A stretch of DNA of 64,000 bases from Pedococcus sp. 5OH_020 (GTDB lineage: Bacteria > Actinomycetota > Actinomycetes > Actinomycetales > Dermatophilaceae). Below, one piece after another: positions 33,528-41,658 of this stretch. The stretch spans positions 1-64,000 of the forward strand of contig NZ_JAPYZV010000003.1 in NCBI RefSeq assembly GCF_027812955.1, read 5' to 3'. Both the position numbers and the translations under genes were made by a program. A model generated the notes under the pieces. It was not told where the DNA came from, did not search any database, and worked only from the letters and a program-made list of their open reading frames with translations. Position 1 is the first letter of the stretch; each line of letters begins with the position of its first letter.

Positions 33528-34042
33528 GGCGTGTCACCTCCGTAGCGCGGGCCTTCCCGCCCCTCGACCCTATCGAGTCGACACAGTGCATCGCCCCTCG
33601 ACCGCCCGTACGTCGCTGTTCTCCAGGCCGTCCAGTCCCTCCAGCTCCTCCACATGGGTCGTCCGCGTAGCCGCGCTCGCCGATGGGCAGCGACACGGTG
33701 AACCCGAATGCCGGCTGCCTGCAACGGTGACGTGGACTCCCGAGGCAGGGACCAGACCCACCCACGCCGCGAGGGCGAGCGCGGTACGAGGAGCCAGCCG
33801 CGGACGATGCGACGCTGCACGAGGCGCGCGAAGAGGGTGAGCGGCACGAGCGCCAGCGCCAGGGCGCGGGCGAACAGCCGGGGACGCCGAGGGTGCAAGC
33901 TCGTGGCGGCTCGTCGGTCGCGGCGGTCACGCGTCTGACGCTGCCGCAGGCCCGACGGACGTGCAGGCCTGGCCAGGCGGCCTTCGGCGCGACAGAGTGG
34001 CCTCGACGCGGCGTGGTCCGCTCGTCCACCCCCTGGAACCGG
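33528..34042. other. Gene-poor stretch before malic enzyme
   Basis: About 500 bases separate the holin-like gene from the malic enzyme promoter. No complete gene is supported. The minus strand from about 33900 to 33570 shows coding-like third-position GC in fragments of different frames, described separately as a possible decayed gene. In mycobacteria a protease gene (Rv3668c) occupies this interval before acs. Confidence 0.5.
33570..33900 (-). pseudogene. Possible decayed membrane or secreted protein gene
   Basis: On the minus strand a hydrophobic stretch ALALALVPLTLFARLV is followed, in another frame, by ALALAAWVGLVPASGVHVTV, then FGFTVSLPIGERGYADD in a third arrangement, then HVEELEGLDGLENSDV in the second frame before a TAG. 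Each fragment has GC-rich third positions typical of local genes, but at least two frame changes are needed to join them. It could be a frameshifted gene, two overlapping small genes, or chance. Confidence 0.25.
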
Positions 34043-34086
34043 TTGACGGGTTCCGCTCAACAGAATCTAATATCCGGCATACGGAA
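34043..34086 (+). promoter_or_regulatory. Malic enzyme promoter with candidate operator
   Basis: TTGACG (34043-34048) and TCTAAT (34066-34071) are separated by 17 bases and make a good -35/-10 pair. Immediately downstream, 34072-34086 matches the candidate IclR site TTCCATGATACGGAA at 11 of 15 positions, with the half ATACGGAA identical. TCAACAGAAT (34057-34066) in the spacer equals the left part of the xdh promoter palindrome. AGGAGG at 34091-34096 is the ribosome binding site. Confidence 0.6.
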
Positions 34087-34099
34087 GTCTAGGAGGCCC

Positions 34100-35524
34100 A
34101 TGATGTCCGCTCCCAGCCCGGGATACTCGATCACCGTTCGTGCCGAGGCGCCTGCGGCGGTGGACACGACCGGAGCACTGGCCGCCGCCGTCGCCAGTGC
34201 CGGCGGGGCCCTGACGGCCCTGGACGTCGTGGAGTCGCGCGCGCAGAGCCTGGTGGTGGACGTCACCTGCAACGCGTCGGACGCCGACCATGCCGACGAG
34301 ATCACCGCCAAGATCGCGGCGATCCCGGGCGTGCGGGTGCGCAAGGTGAGCGATCGGACCTTCCTGCTGCACCTCGGCGGGAAGCTGGAGGTGGTGCCGA
34401 AGGTTCCCCTGCGGCACCGCGACGACCTGTCCCGCGCGTACACGCCGGGCGTGGCGCGCGTCTGCCTCGCCATCGCGCAGAACCCCGACGACGCGCGTCG
34501 GCTGACCATCAAGCGCAACACCGTGGCCGTCGTGACTGACGGGTCCGCCGTACTGGGTCTGGGCAACATCGGTCCGGCCGCCGCGCTTCCGGTCATGGAG
34601 GGCAAGGCCGCCCTCTTCAAGCAGTTCGCCGGGGTCGACGCCTGGCCGGTCTGTCTCGACACCCAGGACACCGAGGAGATCATCTCCATCGTCAAGGCCC
34701 TCGCCCCCGTCTACGGCGGTGTCAACCTCGAGGACATCTCCGCGCCCCGCTGCTTCGAGATCGAGTCCCGCCTGCGGGCGGAGCTCGACATCCCCGTCTT
34801 CCATGACGACCAGCACGGGACGGCGATCGTCGTCATGGCCGCTCTCACCAACGCCCTACGGGTGGTAGGGAAGAGGTTCGAGGACGTCCGCATCGTCGTG
34901 TCCGGCGTCGGCGCGGCCGGTCATGCCATCATCCGGCTGCTCGACGCCCAGGGCGCGACGGACATCATCGGGTGCGACCGCTTCGGCGCCCTCGACCCGG
35001 ACGCGGAGCATCGGGACGAGTTCCGCGGATGGATCGCCAGCCACACCAACCCTTCCCGTACTACCGGGACGCTCCAGGAGGTCCTCGGCGGTGCCGACGT
35101 GTTCGTCGGTGTGTCGGCTCCGGACCTCCTGACGGCCGAGGACATCGCCACCATGGCCGACGACGCCATCGTGTTCGCCCTGGCGAACCCCGACCCGGAG
35201 GTGGACCCGGTGGCGGCCAGCAGACACGCCGCGGTCGTGGCGACGGGGCGCTCGGACTACGCCAACCAGATCAACAACGTGCTCGCCTTCCCCGGGTTCT
35301 TCCGTGGCCTGCTGGACGCCGCGGTCAGTGACATCACGGACGAGATGATGATCGCCGCCGCCACGGCGATAGCGGACTGCGTCCACCCCGACGAGCTCAA
35401 CGCCAGCTACATCGTGCCGAGCGTGTTCGACCCGGACGTGGCGCCGGCGGTGGCGGCCGCAGTCCGGGCAGCCGCCGGGGTCCCGGCGCACCACGGTGCC
35501 GGCGCCGTGGCGGGCCCCGCATGA
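34100..35524 (+). CDS. NAD(P)-dependent malic enzyme with ACT domain
   Basis: Oxidative decarboxylation of malate to pyruvate, 474 residues. An N-terminal ACT domain (about residues 8-90) suggests allosteric control by a small ligand. The malic domain has AYTPGVARV, VTDGSAVLGLGNIG and HDDQHGTA. The NAD domain contains VVSGVGAAGHAI and FALANPDPEV. ATG 34100 is preceded by a perfect AGGAGG; the much longer open frame upstream is not coding-like. It is coupled (ATGA) to the aldolase-like gene. With malate synthase at 59331 it converts purine-derived glyoxylate plus acetyl-CoA to pyruvate. Confidence 0.92.
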   Translation: MMSAPSPGYSITVRAEAPAAVDTTGALAAAVASAGGALTALDVVESRAQSLVVDVTCNASDADHADEITAKIAAIPGVRVRKVSDRTFLLHLGGKLEVVPKVPLRHRDDLSRAYTPGVARVCLAIAQNPDDARRLTIKRNTVAVVTDGSAVLGLGNIGPAAALPVMEGKAALFKQFAGVDAWPVCLDTQDTEEIISIVKALAPVYGGVNLEDISAPRCFEIESRLRAELDIPVFHDDQHGTAIVVMAALTNALRVVGKRFEDVRIVVSGVGAAGHAIIRLLDAQGATDIIGCDRFGALDPDAEHRDEFRGWIASHTNPSRTTGTLQEVLGGADVFVGVSAPDLLTAEDIATMADDAIVFALANPDPEVDPVAASRHAAVVATGRSDYANQINNVLAFPGFFRGLLDAAVSDITDEMMIAAATAIADCVHPDELNASYIVPSVFDPDVAPAVAAAVRAAAGVPAHHGAGAVAGPA

Positions 35525-36777
35525 CTCTCGACCTGGGCGCGCTCACGACGGAGCTCGACGCCCGGCTGGCGGAGGCGGATGCGGACCTGTCCCACGGCTT
35601 CCCCGGGGAGGGCGCGGGCCGGCAGCCCGTGCATACCGTCTATGTGCCTGCGGACCGGTATGACGCTCAGCTGGTCCCACGCTGGGGGGACGAGGCTCTC
35701 GGCGCAGTCTCTGTGCTCGGCGGGAAGGACGTCGACCTCGCGGACGCCTTCGGGCTGCCGGTCGATCTCGTGGCGCAGGTCCACGACCGGATGCGCACCA
35801 AGCTTGCCGCCGAGCCCGTGGAGGACCTGCGGGTCGACTTCGAGGACGGGTATGGCACGAGGGACGACGCCGAGGAGGACGCCGCGGTCGACTCCGCGGC
35901 GGCCGCGCTCCTCGAGTCCGTCGACCACGGAAGCGGCACCCCGTTCAGCGGGATCAGGTTCAAGAGCTTCGAGGCGCCGACCCGCGCCCGGGGGATCCGC
36001 ACCCTGGCACGCTTCGTCGAGGCAGTCACGCGGGACGGCCGGTTGCCGGCCGGCTTCGTCGTCACGCTGCCCAAGGTGACCTCCGTCGAGCAGGTAGAGG
36101 CCATGGGCGTCGCCTGCGACCGACTAGAGGAGGGGCTGGGACTCTCGCCGGGGGCGGTGAGGTTCGAGATCCAGGTGGAGACGCCTCAAGCCATCTGCGG
36201 ACCCGACGGGACCGCCCTGGTCGCCCGGATGGTGCACGCGTCCCAGGGGCGGTGCACCGCCCTGCACTACGGGACGTACGACTACTCGGCGTCCTGCGGG
36301 ATCGCCGCCGCCTACCAGTCCATGGAGCACCCGGCTGCCGACCATGCCAAGGCCGTCATGCAGGTGGCGGCGGCGGGCACGGGCGTCAGGCTCTCCGACG
36401 GCTCCACCAACATCCTCCCGGTCGGCTCGCGGGAGCAGGTCCAGGACGCCTGGCGCCTGCACGCGCGACTCGTCCGCCGGTCCCTGGAGCGGGGGTACTA
36501 CCAGGGCTGGGACCTCCACCCCGCGCAGCTGCCGAGCCGGTACCTCGCCACGTACGCCTTCTACCGTGAAGGCCTGCCGTCCGCTGCCGAGCGGCTCAAG
36601 AACTACGTGACGCAGGTGGACTCCGGCGTGATGGACGAGCCCGCCACCGCGCGCGCCCTGTCCGACTTCGTGGTCCGCGGGCTCGAGTGCGGGGCCACGG
36701 ACGAGGCCGAGGTGGAAGCCCTCACCGGGCTCGACCGGTCTGCTGTCGACCGTCTCGCGCGTCGTCCTGTGCACTAG
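35521..36777 (+). CDS. DUF6986 / HpcH-HpaI aldolase-like protein
   Basis: Protein of 418 residues in the citrate lyase beta/HpcH-HpaI TIM-barrel superfamily. Barrel-like motifs are VDFEDGYG (about residues 104-111) with acidic metal ligands, IRFKSFE, FVVTLPKV, FEIQVETPQAI with the metal-binding Glu, and LHYGTYDYSASCGI. A C-terminal helical region contains GWDLHPAQLPSRYLATYAFY. The overlap with malic enzyme and the position in a glyoxylate cluster suggest it forms or cleaves a C-C bond involving glyoxylate or malate-like acids. No exact reaction is established for the family to my knowledge. Confidence 0.75.
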   Translation: MTLDLGALTTELDARLAEADADLSHGFPGEGAGRQPVHTVYVPADRYDAQLVPRWGDEALGAVSVLGGKDVDLADAFGLPVDLVAQVHDRMRTKLAAEPVEDLRVDFEDGYGTRDDAEEDAAVDSAAAALLESVDHGSGTPFSGIRFKSFEAPTRARGIRTLARFVEAVTRDGRLPAGFVVTLPKVTSVEQVEAMGVACDRLEEGLGLSPGAVRFEIQVETPQAICGPDGTALVARMVHASQGRCTALHYGTYDYSASCGIAAAYQSMEHPAADHAKAVMQVAAAGTGVRLSDGSTNILPVGSREQVQDAWRLHARLVRRSLERGYYQGWDLHPAQLPSRYLATYAFYREGLPSAAERLKNYVTQVDSGVMDEPATARALSDFVVRGLECGATDEAEVEALTGLDRSAVDRLARRPVH

Positions 36778-36810
36778 CCTGCTGGCAGCCAAGGGCACGG
36801 AGGTGAGGCG

Positions 36811-37158
36811 GTGACGGGCGTTCGCGCGGAGTTCACGACGGAGCCGTTCCACGGCGAGGACGGGCAGCTGCCGGGACACGTAACCGCAGCCGCGGAAGCC
36901 CTGCGCGCGGCCGGGCTGGCGCCCGAGCTCGGGCCCCTCGGAACGTCCGTGACAGGGGACTCGGCTGACGTCGTGCCCGCCCTCGCGAACGCGTTGCGGG
37001 CAGCCTTGGACAACGGGGCGAGCCGAGTGACGCTCCAGCTCGAGCAGTCGGACCAGCTCGAGCAGTCTGACGGGGTGGACCAGTCTGACCGGGTGGAGCA
37101 GTCGGACAGGATGCGGCATTCCGCTGGCGCCGGGCAGTCCGCCGACTCGGATGGCTGA
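36811..37158 (+). CDS. Thiamine-binding-like (MTH1187/YkoF) small protein with QSD repeat tail
   Basis: Protein of 115 residues. The first 78 residues (RAEFTTEPF, GHVTAAAEALRAAGL, LGTSVTGD, VVPALANALRAALDNGA) fit the ferredoxin-like MTH1187/YkoF fold, members of which bind thiamine-like molecules. The last 37 residues are a low-complexity tail built from four six-residue units such as LEQSDQ and VEQSDR. GTG 36811 follows GGAGGTGAG. It overlaps the next gene by 8 bases. Why such a protein sits in a purine/glyoxylate operon is unclear; glyoxylate carboligase is a thiamine-diphosphate enzyme, which is a possible link. Confidence 0.65.
   Translation: MTGVRAEFTTEPFHGEDGQLPGHVTAAAEALRAAGLAPELGPLGTSVTGDSADVVPALANALRAALDNGASRVTLQLEQSDQLEQSDGVDQSDRVEQSDRMRHSAGAGQSADSDG
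37036..37107 (+). repeat. 18-base tandem repeat, 4 units
   Basis: Four contiguous 18-base units starting at 37036, 37054, 37072 and 37090 encode the (L/V)(E/D)QSD-type tail of the preceding gene. Units 1 and 2 differ by one base; units 3 and 4 are more diverged. The period keeps the frame. Confidence 0.9.
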
Positions 37159-37561
37159 GCCGCCGAGCGAGGCCGACAGCGTCGAGCTGGCCCTCGCGCC
37201 GCTGCTGGCCCGGATCGGCGCCCTGGTCGTGCGGACGGACGCTGGCGCCGACGACATACCGGTTGAATGGCGGGGACGGACGCTGTTCCACGTGCGCCTG
37301 GCCACAGCTGCGGCACCGGTCCAGGAGGGCGCGGAAGGGACCGACCTGTCAGATGGTCTGGCTCGGCTCATCGCGGAGATCGAAGGCGAGCTCGGAGGTA
37401 GCCTCTCGACCCTCTCCCGAGCGGAGAAGCAGCACGCCGTCCGGCTCCTGGAGGAGCGGGGCGCCTTCGAGATGCGGCGGTCCGCGGAGACAGTGGGCGA
37501 GGCGCTGGGCCTGACGCGCTTCACGATCTACAACTACCTGAACCGGATCCGGGACAAGTAG
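37151..37561 (+). CDS. HTH_22 (DauR/YheO C-terminal type) regulator
   Basis: Protein of 136 residues. The C-terminal part (about 88-136) has SRAEKQHAVRLLEERGAFEM then SAETVGEALGLTRFTIYNYL, the helix-turn-helix arrangement of the DauR/YheO C-terminal domain. The N-terminal 85 residues are short and do not form the complete YheO-like PAS domain of DauR, so this is a reduced form. ATG 37151 lies inside the previous gene's tail with an 8-base overlap. It could control the uricase promoter just downstream. Ligand and targets are unknown. Confidence 0.7.
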   Translation: MAEPPSEADSVELALAPLLARIGALVVRTDAGADDIPVEWRGRTLFHVRLATAAAPVQEGAEGTDLSDGLARLIAEIEGELGGSLSTLSRAEKQHAVRLLEERGAFEMRRSAETVGEALGLTRFTIYNYLNRIRDK

Positions 37562-37582
37562 CACGGGCGGTCGCAGATTTCT

Positions 37583-37657
37583 TCAACAAACCGTTGACGC
37601 GGATCGCGGCGCACCCTAGGCTTCCATCATCCGACACAGCAGTTCCACGTTGCGGAA
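37583..37657 (+). promoter_or_regulatory. Uricase operon promoter with two candidate operators
   Basis: TTGACG (37594-37599) and TAGGCT (37617-37622) with a 17-base spacer form the predicted promoter. The inverted repeat TCAAC-AAACC-GTTGA (37583-37597) overlaps the -35 box and has the same arms and spacing as the xdh promoter site. TTCCACGTTGCGGAA (37643-37657) matches the candidate IclR site at 12 of 15 positions, downstream of the -10. This layout suggests dual repression. Confidence 0.6.
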
Positions 37658-37811
37658 ATCCGCTCATCGTACTGGGAACACGGGCTTGCTGTCCCATGGC
37701 CGGCATCTCGGCCTGGAGCCGGCCTGCGCCCCTCCTCACCGCCCAGCGCGTGTCATCGCCCTCACTGCCCGCTCGTCGAGCCGGCGGGCCTCCCCCGAAA
37801 GAGCAGCCGTC

Positions 37812-38720
37812 ATGAGCTTCGTCCTCGGTCCCAACCAGTACGGCAAGGCGGAGAACCGGGTCGTCCGGATCTACCGCGACACCCCCCGCCACGAGATCCG
37901 CGACCTCAACGTCTCAACCGCCCTGCGTGGAGACTTCCGAGCCGCGCACGAGAGCGGTGACCAGGCGAACGTCCTGCCCACCGACACCCAGAAGAACACG
38001 GCCTTCGCGTTCGCCAAGCAGCATGGGGTCTCCTCGCCCGAGGGCTACGCCCTGAGCCTGGGCGCGCGGTTCCTCGACGTCGCCCCCGCGGCCTCCGCCA
38101 GCCGCATCGAGGTCGAGGAGTATGCCTGGGACCGCATCGAGGTCGGGGGCGCGGGCCATGACCACGCTTTCGTGAAGCGGGGCGGTGAGGTGCGCACCAC
38201 CGTGGTGACGCAGGACCGCAGCGGCGACGCTCCGCGGGCCTGGGTCGTCTCGGGGGTCAAGGACCTCGTCGTCCTGAAGTCCACCGGTTCGGAGTTCAAG
38301 GGCTTCCTGAAGGACGAGTACACGACCTTGCCCGAGGCCGACGACCGGATCCTCGCCACCTCTCTCGTCGCGCGCTGGCGCTACGAGACCGTCGACGGGG
38401 TCGACTGGAACAAGTCGTTCGACGACATCCGGCAGATCCTGCTCGAGACCTTCGCCACGACGTACAGCCGCGCCCTCCAGGAGAGCCTCTATGCCATGGG
38501 CTCGGCCGTGCTGTCCGCCCATCCCGACGTCGCCGAGATCAGGTTCTCCGCGCCGAACAAGCACCACTTCCTCGTCGACCTCTCGCCCTTCGGGGTCGAG
38601 AACGACGGCGAGGTCTTCGTTGCCGCCGACCGCCCGTACGGCCTCATCGAGGCCACCGTCCAGCGTGAGGACGGGTCAGATCCCGGCGACGCCTGGCTGA
38701 CCGTTCCCGGATTCTGCTGA
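37812..38720 (+). CDS. uox: Urate oxidase (uricase)
   Basis: Cofactor-free oxidation of urate to 5-hydroxyisourate with O2. Length is 302 residues and the protein is built from two T-fold domains. Lys12 (GPNQYGKAENR) and Thr57 (LPTDTQKNT) correspond to the catalytic Lys and Thr, and NKHHFLVDL carries the His of the triad-like site. Further conserved segments are DRSGDAPRAWVVSGVKDLVV and LKSTGSEFKGFLKDEYTTL. ATG 37812 gives the usual start MSFVLG; the longer frame is upstream leader. It heads an operon with the fused permease, UraD and UraH. The gap of about 250 bases upstream carries promoter and operator-like sites. Confidence 0.96.
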   Translation: MSFVLGPNQYGKAENRVVRIYRDTPRHEIRDLNVSTALRGDFRAAHESGDQANVLPTDTQKNTAFAFAKQHGVSSPEGYALSLGARFLDVAPAASASRIEVEEYAWDRIEVGGAGHDHAFVKRGGEVRTTVVTQDRSGDAPRAWVVSGVKDLVVLKSTGSEFKGFLKDEYTTLPEADDRILATSLVARWRYETVDGVDWNKSFDDIRQILLETFATTYSRALQESLYAMGSAVLSAHPDVAEIRFSAPNKHHFLVDLSPFGVENDGEVFVAADRPYGLIEATVQREDGSDPGDAWLTVPGFC

Positions 38721-38737
38721 GCCACAAGGAGATTCGT

Positions 38738-40669
38738 ATGTCCGTCCAGTCCGCGCCGGCGCCCGTCGCTCAGCGCACCTCGCGTCACCCTGTCGACGAG
38801 ATCCTGCCGGCACCCAAGCTGGCGATCTACGGCTTCCAGCACGTTCTCGCCTTCTACGCCGGAGCGGTCATCGTTCCCATCCTCCTGGCCAACGCGATCG
38901 GCCTGACCACCGCCGAGCTCATCCACCTCATCAACGCGGACCTGTTCACCTGCGGCATCGCGTCCATCATCCAGTCCGTCGGGTTCTGGAAGGTCGGCGT
39001 GAAGCTGCCTCTCCTGCAAGGCGTGACGTTCACCGCAGTGTCGCCGATGATCGCGATCGGCACGGCCGCGGGAGGCGGGACCGACGGGCTGCTGGTGATC
39101 TACGGCGCGGTCATCGTCGGCGGCCTCTTCACCTTCCTCGTCGCCCCCTACTTCAGCCGCCTCATCCGCTACTTCCCGCCCGTGGTGACCGGTTCGGTCA
39201 TCACGATCATCGGCTTGGCCCTTCTTCCCGTGGCTGCCGCCGACGCGGCTGGTGGGGCGGGCCCGACCCTGCACCCCGACAGTGGCCGGAACCTGGCGTA
39301 CGCGCTGGGCACCCTGGCCCTGATCGTCGCGATCCAGCGCATCTTCAAGGGCTTCATGGCAACCGTCGCCGTGCTCCTCGGCCTGGTGCTCGGCACCCTG
39401 GTCGCCTGGGCGCTCGGCGACGCCCACTTCGACTCCGTCGGGGGCTCCGGCTGGGTCGGCGTCACGACGCCGTTCAACTTCGGCTGGCCCCGGTTCTCGG
39501 TGGCCGCCATCATCTCCATGATCGTGGTCATGCTCATCACTGCGGTCGAGACCACGGGCGACGTCTTCGCCACCGGCGAGATCGTGGAGAAGCGCATCGG
39601 GCGTGAGGACATCGCACGCGCCCTACGCGCCGACGGGCTGGCCACCACGATCGGCGGTGTCTTCAACTCGTTCCCCTACACCTGCTTCGCGGAGAACGTC
39701 GGGCTCGTGCGGTTGACCCGCGTCAAGAGCCGGTATGTCGTCGCCACGGCAGGGCTGATCATGATCGTCATCGGGCTCATCCCCAAGGCCGGCGCCATCG
39801 TCGCCGGGATCCCGCACCCCGTGCTGGGGGGTGCTGCCCTGGCGATGTTCGCGACGGTGGCCGTCGTGGGCTTCCAGACCCTGTCCCGGGTGGACTTCCA
39901 CGACCACCGCAACGTCGTCATCGTCGCGACGAGCGTCGGGCTGGCGATGTACGTCACGGCCCAGCCTGACGTCGCGAAGGCCGTCCCCCACTGGGCGCAG
40001 ATCATCCTGGGCTCGGGCATCACGCTCGGCTCGATCACGGCCATCGTGCTGAACTTCCTCTTCCACCATGTCGGGTCCGGCCGCGGTCCGGCAGTGGCCG
40101 GCGCGCCGGGCTCGCTGATCCGCCTCTCCGAGGTGAACGAGATGACGCGCGAGGACTTCGTCCAGACGTTCGGTGGACTCTTCCAGGGACCTCGGTGGGT
40201 GGTCGAGCGGGCGTTCGACTCCCGACCGTTCGCGGACACGACGGACCTGCGCCGTGCGTTCCAGGAGGCACTGTTCTCGGCGACCGCGGACGAGCAGCGT
40301 CAGCTCATCGACGCCTACCCGGACCTCGGGGCACAGAGCGTGGCCGACGGTGAGGCCGGCGCCGACTCACTCCATGACCAGTCTGTCCTCGGACTGACCC
40401 GGCTGGACGAGAAGTCCCATGGGGAGCTCTCGGAGCTGACGTCGCAGTACCGCGACCGGTTCGGCTTCCCGCTCGTGACGTGCGTCCGTGACCGCGACTC
40501 CTTCGACCAGGTGGTCAGGTCCGGGTGGCAGCGACTGGACAACTCGCCCGCGCAGGAGCATGCCGCGGCCCTGGTCGAGATCGCCAAGATCGCGGGTCAC
40601 CGGTTCGACGACCTGGTTGCCGACGCCAACCCCATCCACTCGGCGCGAGCCAGGTTCGTGGAGGGCTGA
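38738..40669 (+). CDS. NCS2 purine permease fused to a C-terminal UraD-like domain
   Basis: Residues 1 to about 450 form a nucleobase:cation symporter-2 permease with about 12-14 membrane segments; typical pieces are FQHVLAFYAGAVIVPILLAN, QSVGFWKVGVKLPLLQGVTF and TAVETTGDVFATGEIV. It probably imports xanthine, urate or uracil. Residues about 465-643 form a UraD/OHCU-decarboxylase-like helical domain with MTREDFVQTFGGLF and YRDRFGFPLVTCVRD. In UraD enzymes the motif HPDL carries the catalytic His; here it is YPDL with Tyr527, and the Glu-Gln pair is HDQS. The domain may therefore be non-catalytic. A normal UraD is encoded 2 bases downstream. Confidence 0.9.
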   Translation: MSVQSAPAPVAQRTSRHPVDEILPAPKLAIYGFQHVLAFYAGAVIVPILLANAIGLTTAELIHLINADLFTCGIASIIQSVGFWKVGVKLPLLQGVTFTAVSPMIAIGTAAGGGTDGLLVIYGAVIVGGLFTFLVAPYFSRLIRYFPPVVTGSVITIIGLALLPVAAADAAGGAGPTLHPDSGRNLAYALGTLALIVAIQRIFKGFMATVAVLLGLVLGTLVAWALGDAHFDSVGGSGWVGVTTPFNFGWPRFSVAAIISMIVVMLITAVETTGDVFATGEIVEKRIGREDIARALRADGLATTIGGVFNSFPYTCFAENVGLVRLTRVKSRYVVATAGLIMIVIGLIPKAGAIVAGIPHPVLGGAALAMFATVAVVGFQTLSRVDFHDHRNVVIVATSVGLAMYVTAQPDVAKAVPHWAQIILGSGITLGSITAIVLNFLFHHVGSGRGPAVAGAPGSLIRLSEVNEMTREDFVQTFGGLFQGPRWVVERAFDSRPFADTTDLRRAFQEALFSATADEQRQLIDAYPDLGAQSVADGEAGADSLHDQSVLGLTRLDEKSHGELSELTSQYRDRFGFPLVTCVRDRDSFDQVVRSGWQRLDNSPAQEHAAALVEIAKIAGHRFDDLVADANPIHSARARFVEG

Positions 40670-40670
40670 G

Positions 40671-41165
40671 GTGGGGCTGCCCGAGTTCAACGACCTCGAC
40701 GAGGACACAGCGCGGGAGCGGCTGGCCGCTTGCCTTCCGGTCCCGCGCTGGGTCCAGGAGGTGCTCGACGGCCGACCGTATGCAGGCTGGCCGGTGCTGG
40801 AGCAGCACGCCGCCGCGGCGGCGGCCGTGCTGTCCGACGACGAGCTGGACGCCGCCCTTGCCGGCCATCCGCGCATCGGCGAGCGTCCCTCGAGCCCCGA
40901 GCACGAGGCCGAGCTCAGCACCCGGGAGCAGTCCGGGGTGGACGTCGCCGACCCGGAGGTGGCAGCCGCGCTGGCCGATGGGAACGCCGCATACGAGTCG
41001 CGGTTCGACCGGGTCTTCATCATCCGCGCCGCGGGGCGGTCGGCGCCGGAGGTGTTGGAGGAGCTGCGCCGCAGACTGCGCAACGACGAGGCCACCGAGC
41101 GTCGGGAGACCGTACACGAGCTGCGCGACATCGCCCTGCTGCGCCTGCGAGAGGTAGCCACCTGA
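40671..41165 (+). CDS. uraD: OHCU decarboxylase
   Basis: Stereospecific decarboxylation of 2-oxo-4-hydroxy-4-carboxy-5-ureidoimidazoline to S-allantoin, 164 residues. The catalytic-type motif AGHPRIGERP contains His66, and STREQSGVD carries the conserved Glu-Gln. The C-terminal part has FIIRAAGRSAPEVLEELRRR. GTG 40671 follows one base after the permease-fusion stop; the longer open frame is that gene's shadow. It shares a one-base overlap (TGATG) with uraH. Unlike the fused copy, its active-site residues look intact, so it is the likely working enzyme. Confidence 0.92.
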   Translation: MGLPEFNDLDEDTARERLAACLPVPRWVQEVLDGRPYAGWPVLEQHAAAAAAVLSDDELDAALAGHPRIGERPSSPEHEAELSTREQSGVDVADPEVAAALADGNAAYESRFDRVFIIRAAGRSAPEVLEELRRRLRNDEATERRETVHELRDIALLRLREVAT

Positions 41166-41491
41166 TGGGGACGCTGAGCACCCACGTCCTGGATACGACG
41201 CTCGGTGGTCCTGCGGCCGGGATCCTGGTCCTGCTCGAGTCGCTCGACGGCACATCGCTCGCGGACGGGGTCACGGACGGCGACGGGCGAGTGGCCACCC
41301 TCGGACCGGAGCGGCTGGAGCCGGGGGACTACCGGCTGCGGTTCGCGACGGGTGGGTACTTCGCGGCTGCAGGACGGACCGGCTTCTACCCCGAGGTGGT
41401 GGTCGTGTTCACCGTCGCGGACGCAGCCGAGCACTATCACGTACCGGTGCTGCTGAGCCCGTTCGGCTACTCCACCTACCGCGGAAGCTGA
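41165..41491 (+). CDS. uraH: 5-hydroxyisourate hydrolase
   Basis: Transthyretin-like hydrolase of the uricase pathway, 108 residues, converting 5-hydroxyisourate to OHCU. The N-terminal signature LSTHVLDTTLGGPAAG (about residues 4-19) and the C-terminal signature SPFGYSTYRGS, ending in YRGS, are diagnostic. His in STHVLD and the segment HYHVPVLLS supply active-site histidines. ATG 41165 overlaps the uraD stop. It is the last gene of the uricase transcription unit; 167 bases and a candidate operator follow before hyi. Confidence 0.96.
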   Translation: MGTLSTHVLDTTLGGPAAGILVLLESLDGTSLADGVTDGDGRVATLGPERLEPGDYRLRFATGGYFAAAGRTGFYPEVVVVFTVADAAEHYHVPVLLSPFGYSTYRGS

Positions 41492-41630
41492 CGCACCGGG
41501 TAGCACCGACGACCGACCCGCCGACCCGGGCCCTGACAGGCCGGCTCCCGGATATATGCGCCGGGTTCGGGTCGTGCCCATTGACCAGGCGGCGCCCAGC
41601 GGCATACGCTGTACCAAATCGGAAAAGAAC

Positions 41631-41645
41631 TTCCATGATACGGAA
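41631..41645. promoter_or_regulatory. Candidate IclR (AllR-like) operator before hyi
   Basis: TTCCATGATACGGAA is an imperfect palindrome with TTCC/GGAA arms and 7-base centre, lying 14-28 bases before the hyi start. It differs at one position from 61006-61020 beside the iclR gene and at three from 37643-37657 before uricase. TGAGGA just downstream serves as ribosome binding site. Confidence 0.65.
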
Positions 41646-41658
41646 TATGAGGACCGTG

